Below are positions 42,447-51,262 of a stretch of 64,000 nucleotides of DNA, piece after piece. Source of the stretch: Paenibacillus amylolyticus. GTDB lineage: Bacteria; Bacillota; Bacilli; Paenibacillales; Paenibacillaceae. The stretch is from positions 620,001-684,000 of the forward strand of contig NZ_BCNV01000005.1 of the NCBI RefSeq assembly GCF_001570725.1, read 5' to 3'. The notes below the pieces were generated by a model, which did not search any database, was not told the origin of the DNA, and saw only the letters and a program-made list of their open reading frames with translations. Made by a program: the position numbers and the translations under genes. Every line of letters starts with the position of its first letter. The stretch's first letter is position 1.

Positions 42447-43514
42447 ATGTTGGATAAATTACAGGCGTTAGCCGACCGTTATGACAAGTTGAGTGAGTTG
42501 CTGTGTGACCCGGATGTAGCAAGTGACAACAAAAAGTTGCGGGAATATTCCAAAGAACAATCCGATCTGCAACCGACTTATGAAGCGTACAATGAGTACA
42601 AACAGGTAAGTGAGGATCTTGAAGCAGCCAAGGAAATGCAGGGCGAAAAACTGGACGATGAGATGCGCGAAATGGTCAAAATGGAAATTGACGAACTGAG
42701 CACTCGCCAGAAAGAACTGGACGAATTGATTCGTGTGCTCATGTTGCCGAAAGATCCGAATGACGACAAGAACGTTATTGTTGAGATTCGCGGAGCAGCT
42801 GGTGGAGATGAAGCAGCGTTGTTTGCAGCAGATCTGTACCGTATGTACACACGTTATGCAGATGCACAAGGCTGGCGTGTAGAGCTGATGGACGTGAACA
42901 CGAATGATCTCGGTGGATTCAAAGAGGTTGTTTTCCTGATCAACGGACGCGGCGCATACAGCAAAATGAAATACGAAAGCGGCGCACACCGTGTACAGCG
43001 TATTCCAACAACCGAGTCTGGCGGACGTATTCATACGTCAACTTCAACGGTTGCAGTTATGCCTGAAGCTGAAGATTTTGATATCGAAATTCACGATAAA
43101 GACATCCGTGTTGATACCTTCTGTTCCAGTGGTGCCGGGGGACAATCGGTTAATACCACGAAATCCGCAGTACGGGTAACGCACGTTCCAACGGGAATTG
43201 TGGCGACATGTCAGGATGGAAAATCACAGAACTCCAACAAGGAAAAAGCGTTGCAGGTTCTGCGTACACGTATCTTCGATATGAAACGTATGGAAGAGGA
43301 AGCGAAGATCTCTGTTGAGCGGAAGAGCAAAGTGGGAACGGGCGACCGCAGTGAGCGGATTCGTACGTACAACTTCCCGCAAAGCCGTGTGACGGATCAC
43401 CGTATCGGTCTGACGATGCACAAGCTGGATCAGATCATGAACGGGGAGATTGAAGATATCTTGTCTGCACTGACGATTGCTCAGCAGACCGAGTTGATGG
43501 ATAGAGGAGAATAA
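42447..43514 (+). CDS. prfA: Peptide chain release factor 1
   Basis: Recognises UAA and UAG stop codons and releases the nascent chain on the ribosome. The protein has 355 residues, usual for RF1. The codon-recognition tripeptide region reads HRVQRIPTTESGGRIHTST. The catalytic GGQ is in SSGAGGQSVNTTKSAVRV near residue 230. The Gln of this motif is methylated by PrmC, encoded immediately downstream. GAGGTG precedes ATG 42447. Codon use is that of a well-expressed gene. Confidence 0.97.
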   Translation: MLDKLQALADRYDKLSELLCDPDVASDNKKLREYSKEQSDLQPTYEAYNEYKQVSEDLEAAKEMQGEKLDDEMREMVKMEIDELSTRQKELDELIRVLMLPKDPNDDKNVIVEIRGAAGGDEAALFAADLYRMYTRYADAQGWRVELMDVNTNDLGGFKEVVFLINGRGAYSKMKYESGAHRVQRIPTTESGGRIHTSTSTVAVMPEAEDFDIEIHDKDIRVDTFCSSGAGGQSVNTTKSAVRVTHVPTGIVATCQDGKSQNSNKEKALQVLRTRIFDMKRMEEEAKISVERKSKVGTGDRSERIRTYNFPQSRVTDHRIGLTMHKLDQIMNGEIEDILSALTIAQQTELMDRGE

Positions 43515-43517
43515 TCT

Positions 43518-44423
43518 GTGACCCGCGCGCAGTTTGTCATGACGCCGGAACAGAGCTGTCGGGAAGCCTTCGTGGAGGCTTCCTCTTTTTTGGAGAAGTG
43601 CGGCGTGTACGAGCCGCAAAACAATGCTCGGCTGCTGCTGGAACATGTACTCGGCGTCTATGGCGCCGCGTACTACATGATGCAGCCGGAATCTTTTCCC
43701 AGCGAGCATCGCAGCCGCTGGGAGGACGCCGTCACGCGCAAGGCTGCGGGTGAGCCGGCGCAATACATTATCGGCAGCCAGGAATTCTATGGGCTGCCGT
43801 TCGAGGTCACGCCGGCCGTGCTGATTCCGCGGCCGGAGACGGAGCTGTTGGTCGAGGCTGTGCTGCGCGAAGCCGACCGCGTGTTTCCTGACGGCGCTCC
43901 GCTCGCCGTCGATATTGGCACGGGCAGTGGTGCCATCGCGGTGACGATGGCTTCACTACGCCCGCGCTGGCAGGTAGGCGCCGGGGATCTCTCGGCGGCT
44001 GCCCTGCAAGTGGCCGCGCGGAACGCGGCCGCGAACGGCGTACTGATCGACTTCCGTGAAGGCGATCTGCTGGCCCCGTTCGCCGGGGCTCGGGTGGACA
44101 TCCTGGTGTCCAACCCGCCATACATCCCGGCGGCGGATATCGCCGGGTTGCAGCAAGAGGTGCGCGATCATGAGCCGCGCATGGCACTGGATGGCGGTCC
44201 GGACGGGCTTGCACCGTACCGTATCATGCTGGAGCAACTGGCGCTGCTGCCTGCGCCGCCGCAGATCATTGGTTTTGAGCTGGGTCAGGGGCAGGCTCGC
44301 GACATCGCAGCTTTGCTTGAATCGGCGGGATATTGGCCGGAAATTATCATTGTACCGGACCTTGCCGGAATCGAGCGGCATGTCCTGGGTGTTCGTACTT
44401 CGGAACAGGTGACGAAAATGTAA
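43518..44423 (+). CDS. prmC: Release factor glutamine methyltransferase PrmC
   Basis: Methylates the Gln of the GGQ loop of release factors using SAM. The protein has 301 residues with an N-terminal helical domain. The SAM fold contains VDIGTGSGAIAVTMA, and the active-site NPPY is in ILVSNPPYIPAAD near residue 199. The start is the GTG at 43518, three bases after the prfA stop, with GAGGAG inside the end of prfA. The middle of the gene is strikingly GC-rich compared with prfA. Confidence 0.95.
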   Translation: MTRAQFVMTPEQSCREAFVEASSFLEKCGVYEPQNNARLLLEHVLGVYGAAYYMMQPESFPSEHRSRWEDAVTRKAAGEPAQYIIGSQEFYGLPFEVTPAVLIPRPETELLVEAVLREADRVFPDGAPLAVDIGTGSGAIAVTMASLRPRWQVGAGDLSAAALQVAARNAAANGVLIDFREGDLLAPFAGARVDILVSNPPYIPAADIAGLQQEVRDHEPRMALDGGPDGLAPYRIMLEQLALLPAPPQIIGFELGQGQARDIAALLESAGYWPEIIIVPDLAGIERHVLGVRTSEQVTKM

Positions 44424-44508
44424 GGTTCCGCGGGTTTTCTTTTTGCCGTGAAATCCTCTACAATGAGATATACCGAAGATTTCTGAATGCTTGGGGGAAC
44501 ATAATTAC

Positions 44509-45729
44509 ATGCTGCACAAATTTAAAAAGATAGACTATTCTATTGTCTTTATACTCGTTATTCTGATGGGTATCAGTATTTTGTCGATTTACAGTACAAC
44601 GTTTGGTCGTCCAAAGCTGGAGGGACTCCCGAAAAGCGCAGTGATCTTTTATATTTTGGGGTTCGTAGTCTTTTTTGGGATGTCGATGATCAACTATAAA
44701 TTCATAATCAAAAATTATTTATATATCTATGGCGTGGGTATGCTCCTGCTCATATTCGTTATGTTCTTTGGTAAGGAGTATTACGGGGCAAAAGGTTGGC
44801 TGTCCATCTTCGGGGTCAGTTTGCAGCCTGCTGAATTGTTCAAGTTATGCCTGATTGTGTTTTTATCGGCCTTTTTGGCCCGAAAGAAGAATCGCCCGCT
44901 CTATTTTGGGCGTGATGTTATTCCGATTTCTCTCTGTGTTCTGCCTCCGTTATTACTTGTATTGCTACAAAATGACTTGGGAAATGCGTTAAGCTATGTA
45001 GTCATTCTTGTGGGCCTACTATGGATTGGTAACATTAAATTTACGCATGCCCTCATTGGCTTTATGATCGCAGTGGCTGCTTTTATCGGTGGTACACAGG
45101 CGTATATTCATTACCATGATGAGATTGTTAAATTTCTGAATGACATTGGACGTTCGCACTGGGCGGATCGTTTTGACCCCTGGCTCGTACCAGAGCTGAC
45201 CTCAAGAGATGTGCTCTGGCAGACGTATAATGCGAAGCTTGCGATTGGTTCTGGCGGTATCACGGGCAAAGGGTATATGGAAGGCACAACGATTCAGTCA
45301 AATCGGGTGCCGCTGGCCTATGCTGACTCCATCTTCGTACAGATTGGGGAGGAATTCGGCTTCATCGGTGCCTCGGTGTTGCTTCTCCTGTACTTTATCC
45401 TGATTCACAGGCTGGTGCTGATTGCACTGGAATGTAAGGATCGCGCGGGGCCTTATCTAATTGTAGGTATTATAGCGATGTTGCTTTACCAAATCTTTGT
45501 CAATATTGGTCCTTTCATTGGTCTGATGCCATTGACAGGGATTACCTTACCGTTCATAAGTTCGGGTGGTACCTCCATTATGATCAACATGATCAGTATG
45601 GGGATTGTGATGAGTATCAAGGTTCACACGGAAGAGAACGAGGATATTCTCGGCTCTGCGGAACAACCAAGTATTACCGATTTGGTGATGAAATTGCTAA
45701 GACGCAAGCCATCCCAGCAAGAGCAATAA
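44509..45729 (+). CDS. SEDS-family protein (FtsW/RodA/SpoVE), copy 1
   Basis: Integral membrane peptidoglycan glycosyltransferase-like protein, 406 residues, about ten helices. SEDS features are GAKGWLSIFGVSLQPAELFK, the catalytic-loop pattern HWADRFDPWLVPE, and LMPLTGITLPFISSGGTS near the end. SEDS enzymes polymerise lipid II with a partner class B penicillin-binding protein; none is encoded nearby. Given the position before spoIIR, a spore or division role is possible. The start is ATG 44509, nine bases after GGGGGA; the upstream TTG frame is not needed. Confidence 0.88.
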   Translation: MLHKFKKIDYSIVFILVILMGISILSIYSTTFGRPKLEGLPKSAVIFYILGFVVFFGMSMINYKFIIKNYLYIYGVGMLLLIFVMFFGKEYYGAKGWLSIFGVSLQPAELFKLCLIVFLSAFLARKKNRPLYFGRDVIPISLCVLPPLLLVLLQNDLGNALSYVVILVGLLWIGNIKFTHALIGFMIAVAAFIGGTQAYIHYHDEIVKFLNDIGRSHWADRFDPWLVPELTSRDVLWQTYNAKLAIGSGGITGKGYMEGTTIQSNRVPLAYADSIFVQIGEEFGFIGASVLLLLYFILIHRLVLIALECKDRAGPYLIVGIIAMLLYQIFVNIGPFIGLMPLTGITLPFISSGGTSIMINMISMGIVMSIKVHTEENEDILGSAEQPSITDLVMKLLRRKPSQQEQ

Positions 45730-45790
45730 ATCTCTCGAATTAAACCGTGAAATAACACGTCAGGTATTTGCATATGAGTCCGTTAACTAT

Positions 45791-45847
45791 AAAACCCTGG
45801 AACAGATCAACCTAATTTACATTGGGATGGATGTTGCAGGGTTTTTA
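45791..45847 (+). terminator. Terminator between the two SEDS genes
   Basis: AAAACCCTG pairs with CAGGGTTTTT across an inner, partly paired region of about 35 bases. The trailing T tract supports termination after copy 1. Confidence 0.65.
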
Positions 45848-45999
45848 TAGTTTTAAGGTGTAATTCAAGCCCATTAAATAGTTCACTTTTAACCTGAAGC
45901 GATCCAGATTTCCATTTCATTATCCAATTATATACAATGGTAATATTGAGTTTAATTGGAAATGATAGAATGTTAGATTTCAGGGGGCTGGACGGAGTC

Positions 46000-47220
46000 A
46001 TGTTGAGAATGCTGAAAAAGATGGACGGTGTGATTCTTTTTGTAATGCTGTTGCTCATGATTATAAGTATATTTGCGATTTACAGCGGGACGCAGACGGA
46101 TGCCAACCTGGCGAATCATCATGTCAAAACGATTTATTTCTATGTAGCCGGGTTTATTGCGGTGTTTATGATCGGGCTTGTGAATTACAAGTTATACGTG
46201 AAATATGCTTTTTATTTTTATGGGTTGGGAATTATACTACTGATCCTGGCCAATGTCCTAGGCAGTTCGATCAATAATGCCAACGGTTGGCTGAAGCTGA
46301 GCGACAATTTCTCTTTTCAACCGGCAGAGCTGTTCAAGATGATTCTGATTCTGTTTCTCGCCCATTTGATCGTGAAGAGACAACGAGGTACGCTGGAGTT
46401 CTGGAAAGACATTGTGCCGATTGGCTGCTGGGCGTTTATTCCGTTTGCCCTGGTTATGGCTCAGAATGACTTGGGTAATGCGCTGGGATATGTGGTTATT
46501 CTGGCTGCAGTGTTATGGATCGGGAATATGAGACTGAAGCACGCATTGATTGCGCTGGCGATTGTGGGAGTGGCGTTCTTTGGCTTTGTTAAGGCTTACA
46601 CCTTCTATCATGATGAAGTATTCACTTTTCTTGAAAAGATAAAACGTGAGCATTGGGCGGAACGGATTGACCCGTGGCTTGTACCGGAAAAGGCTACCTC
46701 CAAGGCTTCTTGGCATACGAAGAATGCAGGTTTAGCTATTGGTTCAGGGGGCATCATCGGCAAAGGGTATTTACAAGGAACATCCGTTCAAAGTGGACGA
46801 GTCCCCTATACGTATTCTGATTCCATTTTTGTCGTGATCGCAGAGGAGTTTGGGTTTGTCGGTGCATCCATACTGATTCTGTTGTACTTTATTCTGATCC
46901 ACCGCATGGTGCTGATTGCTCTGAAATGCAGAGATCGCGCGGGACCTGTCATCATTGTAGGCATTATCGGGATGTTGTTGTATCAGGTGTTCGAGAACGT
47001 GGGCGCGTTCCTCGGACTGATGCCGCTCACAGGTATTACGTTGCCGTTCATCAGTTATGGGGGAACCTCTTTGCTTATTAATATGGCTTGCATTGGTGTA
47101 GTCATGAGCATTAAGTTGTACGGGCAAGAAGAGGAGGATGAACTTCTGATGGGGGAGCAGCAACCCCGGTTATCGGAACGTTTATGGAATATGCTCAAGA
47201 AAGAGAAAAGTGCGGTATAA
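46000..47220 (+). CDS. SEDS-family protein (FtsW/RodA/SpoVE), copy 2
   Basis: Paralogue of the preceding gene with the same length, 406 residues. It shares long identical or near-identical stretches such as HWAERIDPWLVPE and LMPLTGITLPFISYGGTSLL. The start at ATG 46000 aligns the N-terminus (MLRMLKKMDG) with that of copy 1 (MLHKFKKIDY). A GGAG sits two bases upstream, so translation may instead use the TTG at 46003. The gene has its own upstream region and a terminator after it, so the two copies can be expressed separately. Function as for copy 1: a lipid II polymerase with unknown partner. Confidence 0.88.
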   Translation: MLRMLKKMDGVILFVMLLLMIISIFAIYSGTQTDANLANHHVKTIYFYVAGFIAVFMIGLVNYKLYVKYAFYFYGLGIILLILANVLGSSINNANGWLKLSDNFSFQPAELFKMILILFLAHLIVKRQRGTLEFWKDIVPIGCWAFIPFALVMAQNDLGNALGYVVILAAVLWIGNMRLKHALIALAIVGVAFFGFVKAYTFYHDEVFTFLEKIKREHWAERIDPWLVPEKATSKASWHTKNAGLAIGSGGIIGKGYLQGTSVQSGRVPYTYSDSIFVVIAEEFGFVGASILILLYFILIHRMVLIALKCRDRAGPVIIVGIIGMLLYQVFENVGAFLGLMPLTGITLPFISYGGTSLLINMACIGVVMSIKLYGQEEEDELLMGEQQPRLSERLWNMLKKEKSAV

Positions 47221-47289
47221 CTGTTGAATCGGTATAGGTGAAAAATTAAGCGATGAAGCGTATAACGTGATCGTACTTAAGAAATAAAG

Positions 47290-47330
47290 AGGTTGATTTG
47301 CCCTGTAACCAGGTGCAGATCAGCCTTTTT
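47290..47330 (+). terminator. Terminator after SEDS copy 2
   Basis: AGGTTGATTTGC pairs with GCAGATCAGCCT (two G-T pairs), followed by TTTTT. Confidence 0.8.
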
Positions 47331-47392
47331 AGCATGACTGGTGAGGGAATGTAAATCATAGAATCGATTTAGTAGATTTATTGCAAATGCTA

Positions 47393-47423
47393 GGTTTACT
47401 TCCGATTCTCCGGGGCATACTGA
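47393..47423 (+). promoter_or_regulatory. Possible sigma-F promoter of spoIIR
   Basis: GGTTTA (47393-47398) and GGGGCATACTGA (47412-47423) resemble the forespore sigma-F pattern (GYWTA and GGNNANANT). spoIIR is known to be sigma-F dependent in Bacillus; spacing is about 13-14 bases. Confidence 0.45.
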
Positions 47424-47478
47424 TAGACATGAGAGAGTTGCAGCCAACGTTGATCAGAGAGCCGAGGGGGAGAACGGA

Positions 47479-48138
47479 ATGAACAGACGAATCGTAAAGC
47501 AAATTGGACTTATTATTGTATGTCTTATGATGATTATCATGATGTGGGAAGGTCAGAAAACGGATGCAGCTGTGGCGGCCGCAGCGATACCGGAACAATC
47601 GATTCGCTTGCGTATTCTAGCAAACTCGGATTCAACGGGAGATCAATTGGTGAAACGTGAGATTCGGGATGCTGTCGTTGCTCAGATGGGCGAGTGGGTA
47701 GCCGAGTTGGAGAATCCGCAAAGTCTGGATGAAGCGCGCCAGGTCATTCGTGAGCATTTGTCCGAGATTGAGAATAAAGTGGGGGAAGAGCTGACCAGTC
47801 GAGGTTTACATTATACATATCAGGTGGAGTTGGGTTCTGTTCCGTTCCCGACCAAACTATATGGTGGTACTGTCTATCCTGCTGGCGATTATGAAGCGGT
47901 CCGGATCACGCTGGGCGAAGGCAAAGGTCAGAACTGGTGGTGTGTGTTGTTCCCGCCGCTGTGCTTCATTGATGCAGGGACTGGGGATGCCCTGGCGAAA
48001 CCTTCAACGGTATCGGCTGCAGCATCTGAATCTGGAGATGCAGAGGCAACCGTACAGGGAGATACACCGGAGGCGAGATTCTTTCTGTGGGATATGGCTG
48101 TGAAACTGTGGAGTTGGGTGACTAGTTTATTCGCATAA
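47479..48138 (+). CDS. spoIIR: Stage II sporulation protein R (SpoIIR)
   Basis: Signal protein made in the forespore and secreted into the intermembrane space. There it triggers SpoIIGA to process pro-sigma-E in the mother cell. The protein has 219 residues and an N-terminal membrane-type signal (IGLIIVCLMMIIMMWEGQ). The family core contains SIRLRILANSDSTGDQLVKR, GSVPFPTKLYGGTVYPAGDY and WWCVLFPPLCFID. An Ala/Ser/Glu-rich stretch of about 30 residues precedes the C-terminus. Gene order with the ywl genes agrees with Bacillus. Confidence 0.95.
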   Translation: MNRRIVKQIGLIIVCLMMIIMMWEGQKTDAAVAAAAIPEQSIRLRILANSDSTGDQLVKREIRDAVVAQMGEWVAELENPQSLDEARQVIREHLSEIENKVGEELTSRGLHYTYQVELGSVPFPTKLYGGTVYPAGDYEAVRITLGEGKGQNWWCVLFPPLCFIDAGTGDALAKPSTVSAAASESGDAEATVQGDTPEARFFLWDMAVKLWSWVTSLFA

Positions 48139-48158
48139 CAACGAATTTATACTACAGG

Positions 48159-48193
48159 TAAGGGCGACTTCGATTCATGAAGCTGCCCTTTTG
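48159..48193 (+). terminator. Terminator of spoIIR
   Basis: AAGGGC-ga-CTTC pairs with GAAG-ct-GCCCTT around GATTCAT, followed by TTTTG. Confidence 0.75.
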
Positions 48194-48270
48194 ATATGAA
48201 ATGGTGGTGAAGTTACATTGAGACCCATACGGGGAGTGAGTTGTGAAGGGCATCCGAGGCGGGACAGGTA

Positions 48271-48279
48271 TGTTATAAT
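48271..48279 (+). promoter_or_regulatory. Extended -10 promoter before the threonylcarbamoyl-AMP synthase gene
   Basis: TGTTATAAT is an extended -10, 57 bases before the annotated start. No clear -35 is seen. Confidence 0.5.
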
Positions 48280-48336
48280 TACTTATATTGAATATGGATA
48301 TGAACTAACCTACTTGAAACTTAGGAATGATGATAT

Positions 48337-49575
48337 ATGAGCAGAGAAAACAAACCTGTGCAACACACCTCTGAGTTGAGGGATGGTAAAGAAGACCGTG
48401 AGACGAAAACTCCGGGAGAGCTGGTTACCGAGATGTGGGATGTACGCGTCTTGGTGAGCGCTGAGAATGATCATGGAATGGGTAATATTGAAAAGATGGA
48501 TGTGAAAAAGGGGAGCGCCGATCAACAGGCGCTCGCCGACTTGCAGGCCGCTGCGACCTGCATTCGTCTCGGTCAGACGGTGGCCTTCCCGACCGAGACG
48601 GTTTATGGCTTGGGTGCTGATGCGCGTAGCACGGCAGCCGTGGAGGCTGTATTTGTCGCCAAAGGCCGACCTTCTGACAATCCACTGATCGTGCATATCG
48701 CGCACCGTGACCAGTTGGACGCTCTGGTCACGGAAGTGAACGAAACAGCCGAAGCGCTGATGGCGGCCTTCTGGCCGGGACCACTGACGCTCGTGTTGCC
48801 GGTTAGGCCAGGGGCGGTGTCCCCGCGTGTCACCGCCGGGCTGGACACGGTGGCCGTGCGCATGCCGGACCATCCAGTGGCCTTGCAGTTGATCGCGGCG
48901 GCGGCGTGCCCTGTGGCTGCGCCAAGCGCCAACCGCTCCGGGCGGCCAAGCCCGACACTCGCGTCTCATGTGCGCGAGGATCTGGATGGCCGCATCGGCG
49001 GCATCGTGGACGGCGGCCCCACCGGAGTGGGCGTCGAGTCCACGGTTGTGCAGGTCGGTGACGACGGTACCGTCACCATCCTGCGCCCTGGCGGCATTAC
49101 GGCGGAACAGCTGTCCGCCGTTGCCGCCCGTGTCGCCACGGACCCCGCGCTACTCGCGGAGGGGGCCGATGGCGTGGGCAGCCCGGCGCCGCGCTCGCCG
49201 GGCATGAAGTACACGCACTACGCACCCGCAGGGGCGCTGTGCGTGGTGGAGGGGCCGCCCTCTGCGGTGGCGGCCTGGATCAGCGCCGCCCTCGCAGAGG
49301 CGGCGCAGCGCGGAGAGCGCACCGCGGTGCTGGCGTTCGCCGAGCACGCGGAGCAGTACCGCGCCGATGCCGTGTTCTCGCTGGGCGACGCCAGCGAGCT
49401 GGAAGAAGCAGCGCGTCGGCTATACGCCGCGCTGCGCAGCTGCGATGAGCAGGGCGCCACATATATTGTGGCTGAAGCCTGCTCACGCGAAGGGCTGGGA
49501 GCAGCCGTCATGAATCGGCTGCTCAAGGCGGCAGGTAACCAACTCATACAAGTTGGCAACCAGCAGCCCTCGTAA
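48337..49575 (+). CDS. ywlC: L-threonylcarbamoyladenylate synthase (YwlC/Sua5 type)
   Basis: Makes threonylcarbamoyl-AMP from Thr, bicarbonate and ATP for the t6A modification of tRNAs reading ANN codons. The YrdC domain starts near residue 65 (GQTVAFPTETVYGLGADARS) and includes AKGRPSDNPLIVHI and CPVAAPSANRSGRPSPT. A linker with RSPGMKYTHYAP leads to the C-terminal Sua5 domain. The annotated chain has 412 residues, with 50-60 more at the N-terminus than is usual; a start at ATG 48478 would fit the family better but lacks a good binding site. The C-terminal half is very GC-rich. Confidence 0.92.
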   Translation: MSRENKPVQHTSELRDGKEDRETKTPGELVTEMWDVRVLVSAENDHGMGNIEKMDVKKGSADQQALADLQAAATCIRLGQTVAFPTETVYGLGADARSTAAVEAVFVAKGRPSDNPLIVHIAHRDQLDALVTEVNETAEALMAAFWPGPLTLVLPVRPGAVSPRVTAGLDTVAVRMPDHPVALQLIAAAACPVAAPSANRSGRPSPTLASHVREDLDGRIGGIVDGGPTGVGVESTVVQVGDDGTVTILRPGGITAEQLSAVAARVATDPALLAEGADGVGSPAPRSPGMKYTHYAPAGALCVVEGPPSAVAAWISAALAEAAQRGERTAVLAFAEHAEQYRADAVFSLGDASELEEAARRLYAALRSCDEQGATYIVAEACSREGLGAAVMNRLLKAAGNQLIQVGNQQPS

Positions 49576-49577
49576 CC

Positions 49578-49618
49578 TCTCCTGATCATACAGTCAGGAG
49601 AGCACTCAACTTTTTTTT
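49578..49618 (+). terminator. Hairpin and T9 tract after ywlC
   Basis: CTCTCCTGA and TCAGGAGAG pair around ATCATACAG-like bases. Eight bases separate the stem from T9, so the spacing is not classical, but termination is plausible. Bases 49620-49745 show no riboswitch, including no yybP-ykoY manganese motif. Confidence 0.55.
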
Positions 49619-49745
49619 TAACAACATCAAATACCTATAAAGCCTGCATCAAAATCCATAGATCCGTCGCCGTTTACCTTTCATCGGTCATGTTTGAGTC
49701 CTTGTCCGCATAACGTGTACAAGAACCTTTACGTGACTTGGGGGT

Positions 49746-50312
49746 ATGGGGATGTGGGATGTGTCTGCCCATGTAGGGCAGTTGGTAACCATTTTGATCA
49801 TGGCTGTTGCGCTTGGCCTCGATGCGTTCTCGCTCGGAATCGGAATTGGCATGAAGGGCATTCGGCTGAGGGATGTATTGCGGATCAGTACAGTAACAGC
49901 GCTGTTTCATATCATCATGCCGCTGATCGGCATGTACATGGGCAAATACGTCAGCTCGCTGCTAGGTGACATTACGACCTATGCGGCAGGTGGATTGCTT
50001 ATCCTGCTTGGTGGTCATATGATTCTGAATGCATTCCGAGAAGGCGATACGAAGCTGGTGGACCACCGTTCCCTGCTCGGCGTCGTTTTGTTCTCCCTCA
50101 GTGTAAGTGTGGATTCGTTTTCCGTGGGTGTTTCACTAGGGATGTTTAGTAATGATCTGGTATTGACCGTACTTGCTTTCGGCCTGTGTGGCGGGGCGAT
50201 GTCGGTTATGGGTCTGCTATTAGGTCGCCGGGTAAGCCGGAATCTTGGTGATTACGGTGAAGCCATTGGTGGCGCAATCTTGCTTGCGTTTGGACTTTTG
50301 TTTATATTTTAG
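49746..50312 (+). CDS. mntP: Manganese efflux pump MntP
   Basis: Membrane exporter of Mn2+ with 188 residues and six helices in two DUF204 repeats. The paired Asp motifs ALGLDAFSLGIGIGMKG (near residue 25) and SVSVDSFSVGVSLGMFS (near 120) are the family hallmark. Gene order (ywlC, mntP, ywlE) agrees with Bacillus, where it is ywlD. GGGGG lies just upstream; either ATG 49746 or ATG 49752 could start it. Confidence 0.93.
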   Translation: MGMWDVSAHVGQLVTILIMAVALGLDAFSLGIGIGMKGIRLRDVLRISTVTALFHIIMPLIGMYMGKYVSSLLGDITTYAAGGLLILLGGHMILNAFREGDTKLVDHRSLLGVVLFSLSVSVDSFSVGVSLGMFSNDLVLTVLAFGLCGGAMSVMGLLLGRRVSRNLGDYGEAIGGAILLAFGLLFIF

Positions 50313-50370
50313 AATAAAACTTGAGAAATCATATTATTCGCATCATATGTAAAATGGGGAGGCTAACACA

Positions 50371-50943
50371 ATGAAACATATTTTATTCGTATGTACAGGA
50401 AATACGTGCCGCAGCCCCATGGCAGAGGGGCTTTTGCGAAAATTGGCATCGGAGCGCGGCATTCAGGTAGAGGTTCGCTCCGCAGGTGTGGCAGCAACGT
50501 CGGGTATGCCGATTTCGCGTCATGCTGAAGCGGTTTTGAGAGATCATAACGTTGAAGGTCCACCGCATTCCACACAACTTAGCTCCAACTTGGTGGGTTG
50601 GGCTGATCTGGTTCTTACCTTAACACGCAGTCATAAGCAGCATGTCATGCAGGTATTTCCCGACTCGGTCCACAAAACCTATACATTGAAAGAATATGTG
50701 GAGGATGATGAACAGGTATTGAATGATGTTCAGGAATTGGACAGCCTGTTTGCGACGCTGGAGATGAAACGTGCCCTTGGGCAAGAGATCCTGGCATCGG
50801 AGCGTGAGCGAGCCATCGAGATCAGACAACGAATTCCAAGTTTCGACATCTCTGATCCGTTTGGTGGCAGCCGTGATGATTACAATATCGCTGCGGCCGA
50901 GATTCGGACCGCATTGGACCGGCTTTTGGATAAGCTGGGATAA
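50371..50943 (+). CDS. ywlE: Low-molecular-weight phosphatase YwlE (protein arginine phosphatase)
   Basis: Cytoplasmic phosphatase that reverses McsB-dependent protein arginine phosphorylation. The P-loop CTGNTCRS is at residues 8-15; Thr in the fifth position is the known determinant for phospho-arginine over phospho-tyrosine. The general acid is in DISDPFGGS near residue 160. The chain is 190 residues instead of about 150; the extra stretch of about 40 charged residues lies between the YTLKEYV block and the DPF motif. GGGGAGG precedes ATG 50371. Confidence 0.92.
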   Translation: MKHILFVCTGNTCRSPMAEGLLRKLASERGIQVEVRSAGVAATSGMPISRHAEAVLRDHNVEGPPHSTQLSSNLVGWADLVLTLTRSHKQHVMQVFPDSVHKTYTLKEYVEDDEQVLNDVQELDSLFATLEMKRALGQEILASERERAIEIRQRIPSFDISDPFGGSRDDYNIAAAEIRTALDRLLDKLG

Positions 50944-50997
50944 TTCTGATCCTGCGGGGCAGGTTATAAAAACAGGACACATGATGTAAATTAACCG

Positions 50998-51026
50998 TTG
51001 ATTTTAGCCGCGGGTTGTTTTATGAT
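50998..51026 (+). promoter_or_regulatory. Promoter of the ZTP riboswitch leader
   Basis: TTGATT (50998-51003), 17 bases, TATGAT (51021-51026). Transcription would start near 51033, just before the riboswitch. Confidence 0.75.
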
Positions 51027-51038
51027 GAAGGGGAAAAC

Positions 51039-51115
51039 AGGGATCCGGTGTAACTGGCGACGAAGTGGGCATAACCACGATGGAGCACCGGAACAAACGG
51101 CCGGTCGCCTGGGCA
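51039..51115 (+). ncRNA. ZTP/ZMP riboswitch (pfl motif)
   Basis: The conserved blocks of the pfl motif are present in order: CTGGCGA (51054-51060), GGGCATAACCAC (51067-51078), and CGCCTGGGCA (51106-51115). CCGGTG pairs with CACCGG (51045-51050 with 51086-51091), and GGCGA can pair with TCGCC to form the known pseudoknot. The ligand is the purine intermediate ZMP/ZTP, which signals shortage of 10-formyl-tetrahydrofolate. An intrinsic terminator starts right after it. Downstream are ywlG and glyA; glyA is a classic target. Confidence 0.9.
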
Positions 51116-51155
51116 AAAGAGCAATTCTGCGTTACCCGCAGACTGCTCTTTTTTT
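51115..51155 (+). terminator. Riboswitch-controlled terminator
   Basis: AAAGAGCA pairs with TGCTCTTT, with an inner TCTGCG/CGCAGA, followed by T7. It abuts the riboswitch, so ligand binding should compete with terminator folding and switch the genes on. Confidence 0.88.
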
Positions 51156-51262
51156 CGTCTTTCATCTGATTATTCGCTATAATAGTACCTGAGATGCCGT
51201 GCAAGAATACGAAGGACAACCAAGAGAAAGCGGGCATGATTTAATCGGGAGGCGATGATAGG

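Noticed and set aside
42468..43034. 188-codon open frame opposite prfA
   Set aside because: Antisense shadow with the same Cys/Phe-rich composition.
49620..49745. Possible manganese (yybP-ykoY) riboswitch before mntP
   Set aside because: The conserved blocks of that riboswitch are not visible; the stretch is short and lacks a terminator fold.
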